DNA of 33,938 bases from Actinomycetes bacterium. Lineage in GTDB: Bacteria > Actinomycetota > Actinomycetes > DATJPE01. The notes under the pieces are model-generated. The model was not told the DNA's origin. It ran no database searches and saw only the letters and a list, made by a program, of their open reading frames with translations. Below are positions 1 through 8,095 of the stretch, piece after piece (the first letter of the stretch is position 1; each line of letters starts with the position of its first letter). The position numbers and the translations under genes were made by a program. The stretch is taken from positions 1 to 33,938 of the forward strand of contig DATJPE010000006.1 in assembly GCA_035506535.1 (NCBI GenBank). The letters run 5' to 3'.

Positions 1-42
1 GATCGGCCCGATACATGTAGCCGATGATCTCCGTAGCGTTCA
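1..42 (-). CDS. Unidentified protein, N-terminal 14 residues only
   Basis: An ATG at 42-40 on the minus strand opens a frame that runs off the left edge, reading MNATEIIGYMYRAD. A clear Shine-Dalgarno AGGAG lies 8 bases upstream, and a promoter with recognisable -35 and -10 boxes lies further up at 74-103. Together these make a real gene start likely although only 14 residues are visible. I do not recognise the family with confidence. Its place inside the tRNA-bounded element suggests an accessory gene. Confidence 0.5.
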
Positions 43-73
43 TGGCAGTCTCTCCTAAGTAGGATGTGTCACG

Positions 74-103
74 AGGCTACGCAACCCTTCTCAATCGAGT
101 CAA
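74..103 (-). promoter_or_regulatory. Promoter of the left-edge gene
   Basis: Reading the minus strand, TTGACT (103-98) and TAGCCT (79-74) are separated by 18 bases, close to the sigma-70/SigA consensus. The expected start point would give a leader of about 25 bases carrying the AGGAG ribosome-binding site of the gene starting at 42. It is the clearest two-box promoter I found in the window. Confidence 0.45.
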
Positions 104-257
104 GTAGGCTCGTGCTACGATCTTACTTTGAGTCCGCAGGCAGTCCGCACGCTCACTGACAGTGGGTGACAGCCGATGACACCGACAGGAGAGGGCGTCC
201 ATACGGGACAACGGGTCCCGGCGCGATTCACCGCATGGCCCGATATGCTCGAGACGT

Positions 258-300
258 ATTCCTAAACCGTGTGTCGGAGGTTCGAATCCTCTCGGGGGCA
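258..300 (+). other. 3' fragment of tRNA-Arg(CCU), probable attachment site
   Basis: The segment carries the anticodon loop TTCCTAA (anticodon CCT), variable region, T arm GGAGG-TTCGAAT-CCTCT and acceptor 3' strand CGGGGGC with discriminator A at 300. The 5' half is missing: no GCCCCCG acceptor strand or D arm lies at the expected distance upstream, and two pairs of the anticodon stem are lost. A 3'-half tRNA copy is the usual scar left by tyrosine-recombinase elements that integrate at tRNA 3' ends. The base after the discriminator is not CCA. The tRNA identity rests on the anticodon; the role as an attachment site is inference. Confidence 0.7.
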
Positions 301-408
301 CGAGCGTCGGAGCCGTGACCGGCGCCGGGCTCGCTCGGGGCACGCGAGGCTGATCGAGCGCGGTGACGGAGGGTCCTGCGACAGGAGTACTCGCACGGGA
401 GGGCTTCG

Positions 409-639
409 GTGCTGGAACGGATCTGGGAGCGCATCCGGCAGCGGCCGGTCAACTCCCTGCTGGCCGGCTGCTCGTGGCTCGGCGTGGGTCTGCTGGTGGC
501 CGCCTGGCTTGGCAGCGGTGGGTCCGACAAGCGCGCGCTCGCCGCCTGGGGCGCGGCACTGGCCGTGTTCGGCCTCGTCGGGGGCCTCATGCTTGCCACG
601 ATCGACGCGTCACGACGGCGCAGGCGCCCGAAGCCTTGA
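409..639 (+). CDS. Small two-helix membrane protein
   Basis: A 76-residue protein starting at GTG 409, chosen because GGGAGGG lies 5 bases upstream. It has two hydrophobic segments (about residues 17-35 and 44-63) separated by a short polar loop with GGSDKR, and a basic tail ending RRRRRPKP, which predicts a cytoplasmic C-terminus by the positive-inside rule. I do not recognise a family. It is the first chromosomal gene after the tRNA scar; the 195 bases between it and the next locus hold nothing I can identify. Confidence 0.6.
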   Translation: MLERIWERIRQRPVNSLLAGCSWLGVGLLVAAWLGSGGSDKRALAAWGAALAVFGLVGGLMLATIDASRRRRRPKP

Positions 640-834
640 GGAATCCTGGGCGGCGAGCCTCGCGCGGCGCAGCCACCGGAAACACGAGGTCGCGCCGGTC
701 AGCAGCCGGAGTTCGTAGCGGGTCACGGGCCGCCCCGCGATGCTCGCACGGGAGGTTGTGAGGTAGGACTCTGCTGGCGCACAGGTCCTCGGGCGCACGC
801 TGGTCGTTGAAGCCCGCACGAGACGAGGTCTGCC

Positions 835-1138
835 ATGAAGCGTGTCGTGATCCTGGCTGCCGGAACCGCGGGCACCATGGCCGCGAACAAGCTGCGTCGC
901 CGTCTCGACCGCGACGAGTGGATGATCACCGTGGTCGACCAGGACGGCGACCACCTGTACCAACCGGGGCTGCTCATGCTGGCCTTCGGCCAGTAAATGC
1001 CTGGGAGCTGATCCGCCGCCGTCAGCAGTTCATGCCAGAGGGTGTCGACCTCGCGACGGGACGATCGACCGGGTCGACACCGGGTCGCAGCTCGTCGCGC
1101 TGGTCGACGGGCGAGAGCTGCCGTACGACTACCTGCCA
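835..1138 (+). pseudogene. Decayed sulfide:quinone oxidoreductase (N-terminal remnant)
   Basis: Starts at ATG 835 with MKRVVILAAGTAGTMAANKL, the FAD-binding start of SQR-like flavoproteins, but the first glycine of the GxGxxG motif is Ala. The frame stops at 994-996 after 53 residues. One base lost near 995 would explain this, because homologous sequence resumes in another frame as NAWELIRRRQQFMPEGVDLATG. A second one-base loss near 1060 moves the frame again to IDRVDTGSQLVALVDGRELPYDYL. The remaining roughly three quarters of a normal SQR of about 390 residues is absent, and sequence passes straight into a TusE/DsrC-like region. The enzyme oxidises sulfide to polysulfide at the membrane; this copy cannot be active. 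Damage is read directly; the parent family is by recognition. Confidence 0.75.
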
Positions 1139-1424
1139 GATCCACGACGACGACGAGGGATTCCTGACCGAGTACGACGGGTGGGACGAGGACCTGGCCA
1201 GGGTGCTCGCCGCCCAGATCGGCATCGAGCTCACCGACGCGCACTGGAAGTGCATCCACTTCCTGCGCGACGACTACCGGGCCCAGGGTGAGACCGCGAC
1301 GACCCGGCGGGTCCAGGCCGTGGGCGGGATCCCGGTCAAGGAGCAGTTCGAGCTGTTCCCCAAGAAGCCCGCGAAGAAGATGGCCTACGTCGCCGGGCTG
1401 CCCAAGCCGCACGGCTGCGTGTGA
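1137..1424 (+). pseudogene. TusE/DsrC-family sulfur-carrier protein lacking its start
   Basis: From about 1137 the frame reads DDDEGFLTEYDGWDEDLA, then GIELTDAHWKCIHFLRDDYR, and ends AGLPKPHGCV. This is the DsrC/TusE fold with the invariant penultimate Cys on the mobile C-terminal arm. The second Cys of true DsrC, about ten residues upstream, is absent, as in TusE-type members. No ATG or GTG with a ribosome-binding site precedes the conserved part. The likely deletion that removed the SQR body also removed the TusE N-terminus, leaving a headless frame joined to SQR debris. An ATG at 1032 is in frame but would add about 35 unrelated residues and has no Shine-Dalgarno. Residual expression cannot be excluded. 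The next gene starts 14 bases after the stop. Confidence 0.7.
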
Positions 1425-1438
1425 GAGGAGCGGCTGTC

Positions 1439-1978
1439 ATGACCACCACAGACGTCACGCCCGCGATCGTCCCCAACTTCGACGACGACGAGGAGAGTGG
1501 CGGCCGAAAGCTGGCCATCATCTGCTCGAAGGGCAACCTCGACATGGCCTACCCCGGCCTGATCCTCGCCAATGCTGCTCTGGGGGAGGGCGTGCACACC
1601 GACCTCTTCTTCACGTTCTGGGGCTTCGACATGATCGTGAAGTCGCGGATGCACGACCTTCAGTTCAGCCCGGTCGGCAACTCGGCCATGCACCTGCCCA
1701 TGGGTGATGTCCGGATGCCGCAGGCCCTGGCACCGTTGCCCGGCGTGACCGGCATGGCGACGCACATGCTCAAGAAGCAGATCGCCGACCTCGGGGTCCC
1801 CGAGGTCCCGGAGTTCCTCGACCAGATCGTGGCCGCGGGCGGTCACCTCTGGGCCTGCCGGATGTCGGCGGACATGATGAAGATCGACGAGTCAGACCTT
1901 CGTGACGACGTCGCGGGGATCATCAGCGCCTCTGACTTCATCGAGAAGACCGTGGGAGCCCAGCTGCTGTTCATCTGA
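1439..1978 (+). CDS. DsrE/DsrF/DrsH-like sulfur-relay family protein
   Basis: A 179-residue protein starting at ATG 1439 (GAGAGGAG lies upstream). The core begins at KLAIICSKGNLDMAYPGLIL, followed by GVHTDLFFTFWGFDMI and near the C-terminus GGHLWACRMSADMM. The Cys residues in IICSKG and WACRMS are where DsrE-type proteins carry persulfide-relay cysteines. Family members pass sulfane sulfur between partners such as TusA, TusE/DsrC and rhodaneses, or anchor to membranes. Here the two upstream partners are broken, so the gene appears to be the intact survivor of an SQR-tusE-dsrE operon. Whether it still works alone is unknown. The 106 bases downstream hold a short hairpin and the next promoter region. 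Confidence 0.8.
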   Translation: MTTTDVTPAIVPNFDDDEESGGRKLAIICSKGNLDMAYPGLILANAALGEGVHTDLFFTFWGFDMIVKSRMHDLQFSPVGNSAMHLPMGDVRMPQALAPLPGVTGMATHMLKKQIADLGVPEVPEFLDQIVAAGGHLWACRMSADMMKIDESDLRDDVAGIISASDFIEKTVGAQLLFI

Positions 1979-1979
1979 G

Positions 1980-1994
1980 CCCTGCCGCGCAGGG
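1980..1994 (+). terminator. Short GC hairpin after the dsrE-like gene
   Basis: CCCTGC-CGC-GCAGGG begins one base after the TGA of the DsrE-like gene. The stem is only six pairs with no U tract, so termination is weakly supported. Confidence 0.22.
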
Positions 1995-2084
1995 GGAGAA
2001 CTGCAGGATTGGCGTCCGGAGACACCGCTTCGCCGCGTAGGTTGAACTGCACAACGACTCAACCACGGGCGAGGCGGGACATCG

Positions 2085-3569
2085 ATGACAGACACCACGG
2101 CCACCACATCGACGCTTCCCGAGGCGGTTGCGGTCGAGCAGCCCGGCGCGCGACGGTACGCCCGCTCGCCGCGGATCCCCCACCTGACTCCCGAGGAGCG
2201 CGCCGCTCGCGGCAAGGCCGCGCGGGCGGACGTCCCGCGATCGAGCCACGCGGTCTTCGAACCGTCGCCGACCCGCGCCGACCCGGTGGCGCTGCTGGAG
2301 CGGCAGGCGGCGACCCGGGTGCCGGACCTGGTGCCCATCCGCCACGGCCGGATGCTCGCCTCCGAGTTCGCCTTCTTCCGCGGCGCGGCCCTCATCATGG
2401 CCGAGGACCTCTCATCGACTCCTCGCTCCGGGCTGCTGACCCAACTCTGCGGGGACGCTCACCTGTCCAACTTCGGCATGTTCGCGTCTCCCGAGCGCCG
2501 CATGGTCTTCGACATCAACGACTTCGACGAGACGCTGCCCGGGCCGTGGGAGTGGGACGTCAAGCGGCTGGCCGCCAGCTTCGTCATCGCCGGGCGGGAC
2601 AGAGAGTTCACCCAGCAGGAGATCTCCATCGCCGTGCTGGAGGCGGTCAGCTCCTACCGCACGGCTATGCAGCAGTTCGCTGCCCAGCCGAACCTCACCG
2701 TCTGGTACGCCCGTCTGGACATCGAGGACCTGATGGCCTCGATCAAGGCGGAGGCGGTCAACACCCGTGGCGTGAAGATGACGGAGGAGGTCATCGCCAA
2801 GGCGCGTACGCGCGACAGCATGCGGGCCTTCTCCAAGCTGACCGAGGTGGTCGACGGCCAGCGGCGCATCCTCAGCGACCCCCCGTTGATCGTCCCGGTC
2901 GCGGACCTGTACCCGGACATGGAGCGGGACGAGGTCATCGAGCAGCTCAGGTCGCTGCTGCGTAGCTACCAGCGCACCCTCACCAACGAGCGGCGCTCCC
3001 TGTTCCAGCAGTTCCACTTCGTCGACCTCGCGCGCAAGGTGGTGGGCGTCGGCAGCGTGGGCACGCGCGCGTGGGTGGCCTTCTTCACTGGTCGCGACAG
3101 CGACGACCCCCTGTTCCTGCAGGTCAAGGAGGCGCCGCCCTCGGTGCTCGAGTCCTACCTCGGGCCCAGCGAGTACTCCAACTGCGGCCAGCGGGTGGTC
3201 TCCGGACAGCGTCTGATGCAGTCGGTGAGCGACCTGATGCTCGGCTGGCAGCGGGTCAAGGGGGTCGACGGGGTGGAGCGGGACTACTACGTTCGCCAGC
3301 TCTACGACGGCAAGGGCTCCATCCCGATCGAGCGGCTGCTCCCCCGAGGGCTGGCCATCTATGGCAAGGTCTGCGGCTGGACGCTCGCGCGGGCGCACGC
3401 CCGGACCGGTGACCGGATCGCGATCGCTGCCTATCTCGGGACGGGTTCGACCTTCGACCGGGCGATCTGCGACTTCGCGTTCGCCTACGCCGAGCAGAAC
3501 GCCAAGGACTACGCAGCGCTCAAGGCCGCCGTGGACTCGGGCCGGGTCCAGGCGGTCATGGGTCTGTAG
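2085..3569 (+). CDS. DUF2252 family protein
   Basis: A 494-residue protein with the hallmarks of DUF2252: the early PHLTPEERAARGKAARADVPRSSHA segment, FAFFRGAALIMAEDL, GDAHLSNFGMFASPERRMVFDINDFDETLPGPWEWDVKRLAAS, and a C-terminal half with FLQVKEA and YYVRQLYDGKGS. The GDAHLSNFG...FDINDFDE pattern resembles the catalytic HxDxxxxN and DxD region of kinase-like (APH/HipA-like) folds, but no substrate is established for the family as far as I know. No signal peptide or membrane segment is seen. The ATG is the first in frame with the conserved N-terminal region. The D-2-hydroxyacid dehydrogenase begins 9 bases after its stop, so the two are probably co-transcribed. Confidence 0.85.
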   Translation: MTDTTATTSTLPEAVAVEQPGARRYARSPRIPHLTPEERAARGKAARADVPRSSHAVFEPSPTRADPVALLERQAATRVPDLVPIRHGRMLASEFAFFRGAALIMAEDLSSTPRSGLLTQLCGDAHLSNFGMFASPERRMVFDINDFDETLPGPWEWDVKRLAASFVIAGRDREFTQQEISIAVLEAVSSYRTAMQQFAAQPNLTVWYARLDIEDLMASIKAEAVNTRGVKMTEEVIAKARTRDSMRAFSKLTEVVDGQRRILSDPPLIVPVADLYPDMERDEVIEQLRSLLRSYQRTLTNERRSLFQQFHFVDLARKVVGVGSVGTRAWVAFFTGRDSDDPLFLQVKEAPPSVLESYLGPSEYSNCGQRVVSGQRLMQSVSDLMLGWQRVKGVDGVERDYYVRQLYDGKGSIPIERLLPRGLAIYGKVCGWTLARAHARTGDRIAIAAYLGTGSTFDRAICDFAFAYAEQNAKDYAALKAAVDSGRVQAVMGL

Positions 3570-3578
3570 GGCGCGCCC

Positions 3579-4541
3579 GTGGTCGACGTCGTCGTCCTCG
3601 ACGACTGGCAGGACGTCGCCCGCTCCTTCGCGGCGTGGGCGCGGCTGTCTGACCGGGCGCGAGTGCACTTCCGGCACGACCACCTCTTCGACCCAGACGT
3701 GCTGGTGGAGGAGCTGCACCACGCCGCTGTGGTCGTCGCCATGCGGGAGCGGACGGCCTTTCCCTCTAGCGTGCTCGAGCGCCTGCCCCAGCTGAGGCTG
3801 CTCGTCACCGCCGGCATGGGCAACGCCGCCATCGACCTGGAGGCGGCGGCGGCGCTCGGCATCACCGTGTCCGGCACGGCGATGCGCACCCCGCCGACGG
3901 CGGAGCTCACCTGGGGGCTGATCCTCGCCGCCCTCCGCCACATCCCGGAGGAGCACCAGCGCGTCCGCGACGGGCTCTGGCAGGGCAGTGTCGGCACCGA
4001 CCTGGCCGAGCGCCGGCTGGGCCTCATCGGCCTCGGTCGCCTGGGCGGACGGGTGGCCCGTGTGGGGCTGGCCTTCGACATGGACGTCGTCGCCTGGAGC
4101 CAGAACCTCACCCAGGAGCGCGCCGACGAGGTCGGCGTGGGCTACGTCGACCTCGACGAGCTCCTGGCGACGTCCGACATCGTGTCCCTTCACCTTCGGC
4201 TCTCGCCACGCACCCGTGGGCTGTTGGGCGACCGGGAGCTGCGGCTGATGAAGCCGACCGCGCTGCTGGTCAACACCAGCCGCGGGCCCCTCGTCGACGA
4301 GGACGCCCTCGTCGCCGCCCTGGCCGAGGGCCGTCTGCGCGGCGCGGCGCTCGACGTCTTCGACGAGGAACCGCTACCCCCGGGGCATCGGCTGCGGACC
4401 GCTCCCCGGGTCCTGCACACCCCCCACCTCGGGTACGTCACCGAGGCGTCGTACGAGCGCATCTACGGCGACGTCGTCGAGGACATCGAGGCCTGGCTGG
4501 ACGGAGCCCCCATCCGTGTCCTCGCCCCGGCTCCGGACTGA
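3579..4541 (+). CDS. D-isomer-specific 2-hydroxyacid dehydrogenase
   Basis: A 320-residue NAD-dependent oxidoreductase that should interconvert a 2-oxoacid and a D-2-hydroxyacid. The Rossmann signature GLIGLGRLGGRVARVGLAFDMDVVAWS sits mid-protein. The catalytic Arg is in LLVNTSRGPLVDEDALVAAL, the Glu in ALDVFDEEPLP, and the His in LHTPHLGYVTEASYE. Start GTG 3579 gives MVDVVVLDDWQDVA, a usual N-terminus for this branch, and lies 9 bases after the DUF2252 stop. The ribosome-binding site is weak, suggesting coupling to the upstream gene. Substrate is not predictable; the length is typical of the phosphoglycerate-dehydrogenase-like group without the regulatory ACT domain, so it is unlikely to be the main serine-pathway SerA. 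Confidence 0.87.
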   Translation: MVDVVVLDDWQDVARSFAAWARLSDRARVHFRHDHLFDPDVLVEELHHAAVVVAMRERTAFPSSVLERLPQLRLLVTAGMGNAAIDLEAAAALGITVSGTAMRTPPTAELTWGLILAALRHIPEEHQRVRDGLWQGSVGTDLAERRLGLIGLGRLGGRVARVGLAFDMDVVAWSQNLTQERADEVGVGYVDLDELLATSDIVSLHLRLSPRTRGLLGDRELRLMKPTALLVNTSRGPLVDEDALVAALAEGRLRGAALDVFDEEPLPPGHRLRTAPRVLHTPHLGYVTEASYERIYGDVVEDIEAWLDGAPIRVLAPAPD

Positions 4542-4723
4542 TCCACAGCGACGATCCGCACTCGACTGGTCACGCTGCGCAGGAACTTTCGGCCCGCCCG
4601 GCGCGTCATGCTCTCGGGGTTTGGGTGAGTCGCCCCGCCCGGGTCACGATGGCGTCCTCTGCCGGGGGGGCCACGGGGGCCGCGAGGGTTCCCGGGCCAT
4701 GGTCACGTTGCTCGGAGCCGTCA

Positions 4724-6628
4724 ATGCCCACCGTTCGTCTCATCGCCGCTGGTGCCGTCGCGCTCGTCGGGGCGCTGGTCCTGGCACCGCTCGGCAGCGC
4801 CGACGCCGCCGCCACCTCCACGCTGCCCGCAGGGTTCGCGACGTACGTGCGCAGCGACCTCAGCCCCGAGCAGTGGTCGCTCACGGCGACGCATGCCGAG
4901 GCCGCCTGGACCAAGGCGACCGGCTCCGGCGTCGTCGTCGCGGTCATCGACAGCGGGGTCGACGCGAGCAACCCTGACCTGTCGGGTCAGTTCGTGGCCG
5001 GGGCGCACCTGGCCGACGACGGCGTGACGATCGCCAGCGGGAGCGCCACCGACCAGCTCGGGCACGGCACCCACGTCGCCGGGATCATCGCGGCCAAGCG
5101 CGACGGGCACGGGATCACCGGCATCGCGCCCGACGCGAAGATCATGCCGATCAATGTCGACTCCCCGTTCCTCACCGGCACGGCCGTCGGCAACGCCATC
5201 CGCTGGGCGGTCGACCACAACGCCAAGGTGGTCAACCTCTCGCTCGGCTTCTCGGACATGAAGCTCTACGACTCCGACGTCACCCCGATCTGCTCGGCGG
5301 CCGCCTATGCCGAGTCGCACAAGGTCGTGGTGGTGGCCGCCGCGGGCAACGACGGGGAGGGCGACAACTTCCCCCAGGCACCCGCCGCCTGCGGGACGGT
5401 GCTCTCGGTGACCGACCTCGACAGCACCATGCACGTCACGTCGTACTCCTCCTTCGACGGCTCCGTGGCTCTCGCGGCGCCCGGGGACCAGATCTACTCG
5501 ACGGTCCCCTCGTTCGTCTCGACGACGGACTACGCGGTCATGTCCGGGACGTCGATGGCCTCGCCGTTCGTGGCCGGAGTCGCGGCCCTCGTCCTGCAGC
5601 AGCACCCGACGTGGACCCCGGCGCAGGTGCGTTCCCGGTTGGAGAGCACCGCCGAGGACCTCGGCCCGACCGGCTTCGACCCGCGCTACGGCTACGGAGC
5701 CGTCGACCCGGCAGCCGCGGTCGGCGCCACCGCCCCGCCCCCCGCGGCCACGCCCGCCCTCACCGCGAACGCGTTCGGCTTCGGCAACCACTACGACAGC
5801 GCCGGCAACCTGGTCATCAACGAGACGCTGGTCAGCTGGATCCCCGACCCGACCGCGACGGTGACCGGCTACACCGTGACGGCGTACACGCCCTCCGGCA
5901 CGACGGTGAAGACCCTCCCCGCGACGGCGGTGCGGTGGGAGGCGCCGTACACCATCGGCGGGTACGTCGTGACCGCCCAGACCGCCGCAGGACCGATCGT
6001 CGCCCCCCCGGTGTGGTACAGCCTGGCCGAGCAGACACCCCCGAGCAGCTTCCAGGTCAAGGCGCTGCAGACGGTCAGGGCCACCTGGAACAGCAAGGCC
6101 GGCGTGGTCGTCAGCTGGACCAACCCGGCCGCGAACAAGGGGCACGCGGACGGCGTCTTCATCCAGCTCGACGGCCAGATCGTGGGGCAGCACAACGGGA
6201 CGATGCCCACCCACCTCACCATCCCGGCCGCGCACGTCCCCCCCGGTGACCTCACCGTGGACGTCTTCGTGCAGTCCAGCGTCGACGGCACCATCGCGGC
6301 CTCGCACACCAGGCTCTCGGCGCGCGTTCCCTTCTCGGCGACCGGGACGCGGATCGGCAGCTCGCGCTACCGCGTGACCCTGCAGCTCGCGCCCAGCTGG
6401 GGGCGCAAGGCCTGCCACTCGGTGCACTGCAACGGCGTGGCGGTGCACGTGGTCAGTGTCGGACGGACGTACGGGGACTACCTCGACGAGCTGGGACAGG
6501 CCGTGGTGACCGTCCGCAACAAGGCGCACCTGACCAAGCTGACGGTCCGCGTGGTGAGCGTCTCGTCGAAGTACCGCAAGCTCGACATGACGTCGCTGAA
6601 GGTGGTGCTCCCGCCGCTCAAGGGCTAG
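4724..6628 (+). CDS. Secreted subtilisin-like serine protease (S8 family)
   Basis: The start is ATG 4724 because CGGAG lies 7 bases upstream and a signal peptide begins there (MPTVRL, hydrophobic run to LGSADAAA, cleavage near residue 30). An upstream in-frame GTG at 4625 would bury the signal. The catalytic triad is Asp76 (VIDSGVD), His114 (GHGTHVAG) and Ser277 (SGTSMASPFVAG), with oxyanion-hole Asn209 (AAGND). No long propeptide is seen. Residues from about 340 to 634 form beta-rich fibronectin-type-III-like repeats with a Cys-x4-Cys pair (KACHSVHC) near the end. There is no LPxTG sorting motif or C-terminal membrane anchor, so it is probably released. Its 3' end overlaps the convergent TetR gene by 11 bases. 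The 182 bases upstream hold no clear promoter. Confidence 0.88.
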   Translation: MPTVRLIAAGAVALVGALVLAPLGSADAAATSTLPAGFATYVRSDLSPEQWSLTATHAEAAWTKATGSGVVVAVIDSGVDASNPDLSGQFVAGAHLADDGVTIASGSATDQLGHGTHVAGIIAAKRDGHGITGIAPDAKIMPINVDSPFLTGTAVGNAIRWAVDHNAKVVNLSLGFSDMKLYDSDVTPICSAAAYAESHKVVVVAAAGNDGEGDNFPQAPAACGTVLSVTDLDSTMHVTSYSSFDGSVALAAPGDQIYSTVPSFVSTTDYAVMSGTSMASPFVAGVAALVLQQHPTWTPAQVRSRLESTAEDLGPTGFDPRYGYGAVDPAAAVGATAPPPAATPALTANAFGFGNHYDSAGNLVINETLVSWIPDPTATVTGYTVTAYTPSGTTVKTLPATAVRWEAPYTIGGYVVTAQTAAGPIVAPPVWYSLAEQTPPSSFQVKALQTVRATWNSKAGVVVSWTNPAANKGHADGVFIQLDGQIVGQHNGTMPTHLTIPAAHVPPGDLTVDVFVQSSVDGTIAASHTRLSARVPFSATGTRIGSSRYRVTLQLAPSWGRKACHSVHCNGVAVHVVSVGRTYGDYLDELGQAVVTVRNKAHLTKLTVRVVSVSSKYRKLDMTSLKVVLPPLKG

Positions 6629-7220
6629 GCGTGCCAAGGCTTCCCGTCACGTAGTGCTGGACGGCCGGCCCGACGGCCGCGACCAGTGCCTCGGTGCTGG
6701 CCTCGGCGACCGCCGGCATCCGCAGGGCGTACCGCCCGAGCACGAGCCCGCCGATCTGCGTGCCGATCAACGTGGCGCGCAGCGCTGCCTCGTCCTCTTC
6801 GACGACGTCTCGCAGCGCCGCGAGGAAGGTCCGTCCGAGGACCTGGCGCAGTATCTCGGCGGCGTGCTGGTGGGACAGGCCGGTGCGCAGCAGGGCGAGG
6901 AGACGAGCGCGGTTCTCGGGCGCGGCCTCCCAGACCCCGAGCACGCGGCGCACCAGTTCCACCCCCAGGCGCTCACGGTCGGCGGGCAGGTTCGCGAACA
7001 CCTCGGCCGGGTCGACGGGCGGGACGAGCACCTCGGCGAGCAGGCCGTCCTTGGTGCCGAAGTAGTGGTGGACGAGCGCCGGGTCGACCTGCGCGCGCCG
7101 GGCGACGCCACGGACCGTTGTTCGCTCGAAGCCCTGCTCGGCGAAGAGGTCTCGGGCGGCGGCGAGGATCGCGGCCCGCGCATCGGGGCTGCCGAGCGGA
7201 CGCCGACCGCGGGGCGGCAC
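6618..7220 (-). CDS. TetR family regulator of the ABC operon
   Basis: A 200-residue protein starting at GTG 7220, which shares its first G with the TAG stop of the upstream ATPase gene, so it is translationally coupled. The N-terminal helix-turn-helix reads AAILAAARDLFAEQGFERTTVRGVARRAQVDPALVHHYFGTKDGLLAEV, diagnostic of TetR. The C-terminal part with VLGRYALRMP resembles the ligand domain common in actinobacterial TetR proteins. As last gene of a four-gene operon it probably represses its own operon through a site upstream of the permease gene (see 10006-10021). The ligand is unknown; it is likely a substrate of the exporter. Confidence 0.85.
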   Translation of the reverse strand: MPPRGRRPLGSPDARAAILAAARDLFAEQGFERTTVRGVARRAQVDPALVHHYFGTKDGLLAEVLVPPVDPAEVFANLPADRERLGVELVRRVLGVWEAAPENRARLLALLRTGLSHQHAAEILRQVLGRTFLAALRDVVEEDEAALRATLIGTQIGGLVLGRYALRMPAVAEASTEALVAAVGPAVQHYVTGSLGTPSP

Positions 7221-8095
7221 TACTCGCCCTCCGAGCCGGAGCGGGCCAGCACCAGCATCCGCTCCTCGATGGTCGCCGGCACCGCGCGAAGGTCGGCCAC
7301 GAGGCCGGCGGCGGCCAGCACCCGTGACACGGCGACGAGGTCGCCGTCGACGACTCGTACGTCCCGCCCGGAGAGCATGACCGGCATCCCCGCGCCGTCG
7401 AGGGCGGCGAAGGCGGCCGCCCAGTCCTCGGTGCGGACCGCGAGCGCGGTCGTCGACCCGATGATGTCGCTCTCCTGCCCGGCCGCCACGAGCCGTGCCC
7501 GCGACATCAGCAGCAGCCGGTCGCACTGCGCCGCCTCGCGCATGTAGTGCGTCGTCACGAGCACTCCGACTCCGGCGTCTGCCTGCGCGCGTACCGTGTC
7601 CCACAGCGCCGCCCGCGCGAGGGCGTCCACGCCGGAGGTGGGCTCGTCGAGGACGAGGACCTCCGGGGAGTGGGCGAGCGCGGCCACGAACGCCAGCTCC
7701 CGCTGCACTCCCAGCGAGAGCTCTCGGACCAGCCGGTCGGCGTACGGCGCGAGCGTCGACGGCAGGTGCGGGGAGGAGCCGTACGCCTGGGCGCTGAAGG
7801 CGAGGTTCTCGCGCGCCGTGAGCTCGGGGTAGAGGCCCAGCCCCTGCGGGACGTACCCGAGTCGCTTGCGCCGTCGCCGGTCGGGTGTCCCTCCGAGCAT
7901 CTCGACGTCGCCACCGCTGGTCGGGATGAGCCCGAGAAGCATGCGGATCAGCGTCGTCTTGCCGGCCCCGTTGGCGCCCAGCAGCCCGACCACCTCGCCG
8001 GCCTCGACATGCATGCTGACGTCGTCGACGGCCACGAAAGCGCCGAAGCATCGGGTCACCGACCGTGCGCGCAGCAGCGCCGCCCGCTCAGCCAC
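7220..8095 (-). CDS. ABC transporter ATP-binding protein (first of two)
   Basis: A 291-residue ATPase with Walker A GANGAGKTT, signature LSLGVQRELAF, Walker B VLVLDEPTSGVD and switch His in VTTHYMREA, as in DrrA/CcmA-like drug-export subunits. The start is GTG 8095 (VAERAALLRARSV), overlapping the end of the preceding ATPase gene by 8 bases; the longer frame upstream is out-of-frame coding sequence of that gene. The C-terminal part after the ATPase fold (about residues 220-291) is the short regulatory tail found in DrrA-type subunits. It works with the permease encoded at 8915-9973. Paired with the next gene it resembles a split form of the YbhF double ATPase. Confidence 0.87.
   Translation of the reverse strand: MAERAALLRARSVTRCFGAFVAVDDVSMHVEAGEVVGLLGANGAGKTTLIRMLLGLIPTSGGDVEMLGGTPDRRRRKRLGYVPQGLGLYPELTARENLAFSAQAYGSSPHLPSTLAPYADRLVRELSLGVQRELAFVAALAHSPEVLVLDEPTSGVDALARAALWDTVRAQADAGVGVLVTTHYMREAAQCDRLLLMSRARLVAAGQESDIIGSTTALAVRTEDWAAAFAALDGAGMPVMLSGRDVRVVDGDLVAVSRVLAAAGLVADLRAVPATIEERMLVLARSGSEGE

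Larger units (their letters stand above)
1..300. mobile_element. Right edge of a tRNA-integrated element (inferred)
   Basis: This stretch lies between the window edge and a 3' tRNA-Arg fragment at 258-300. It is visibly less GC-rich than the rest of the window. It holds only the start of one gene on the minus strand with a good promoter, then about 150 bases in which I see no gene. The layout fits the distal end of an element that entered the 3' end of a tRNA gene lying outside the window to the left. No integrase is visible, so the element is inferred from the attachment scar and base composition. Confidence 0.4.

Noticed and set aside
258-300. Functional tRNA-Arg gene
   Set aside because: No 5' acceptor strand or D arm is present at the required spacing, and the anticodon stem is disrupted.
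77-343. 88-residue minus-strand frame reading PRGFEPPTHGLGIR
   Set aside because: This phrase is the well-known false translation of a tRNA antisense strand. It supports the tRNA fragment at 258-300 and is not a gene.
228-599. 123-residue minus-strand frame ending with APERIRTSDTRF
   Set aside because: Also a typical tRNA-antisense translation, and it overlaps the better-supported small membrane protein gene.
2412-4193. 593-residue minus-strand frame
   Set aside because: It is antisense to DUF2252 and the dehydrogenase, and is full of Arg/Asp/Val/His low complexity as expected for the complement of high-GC coding DNA.
4721-6637. 638-residue minus-strand frame
   Set aside because: Antisense shadow of the subtilisin-like gene, without any recognisable domain; the plus frame has signal peptide and catalytic triad.
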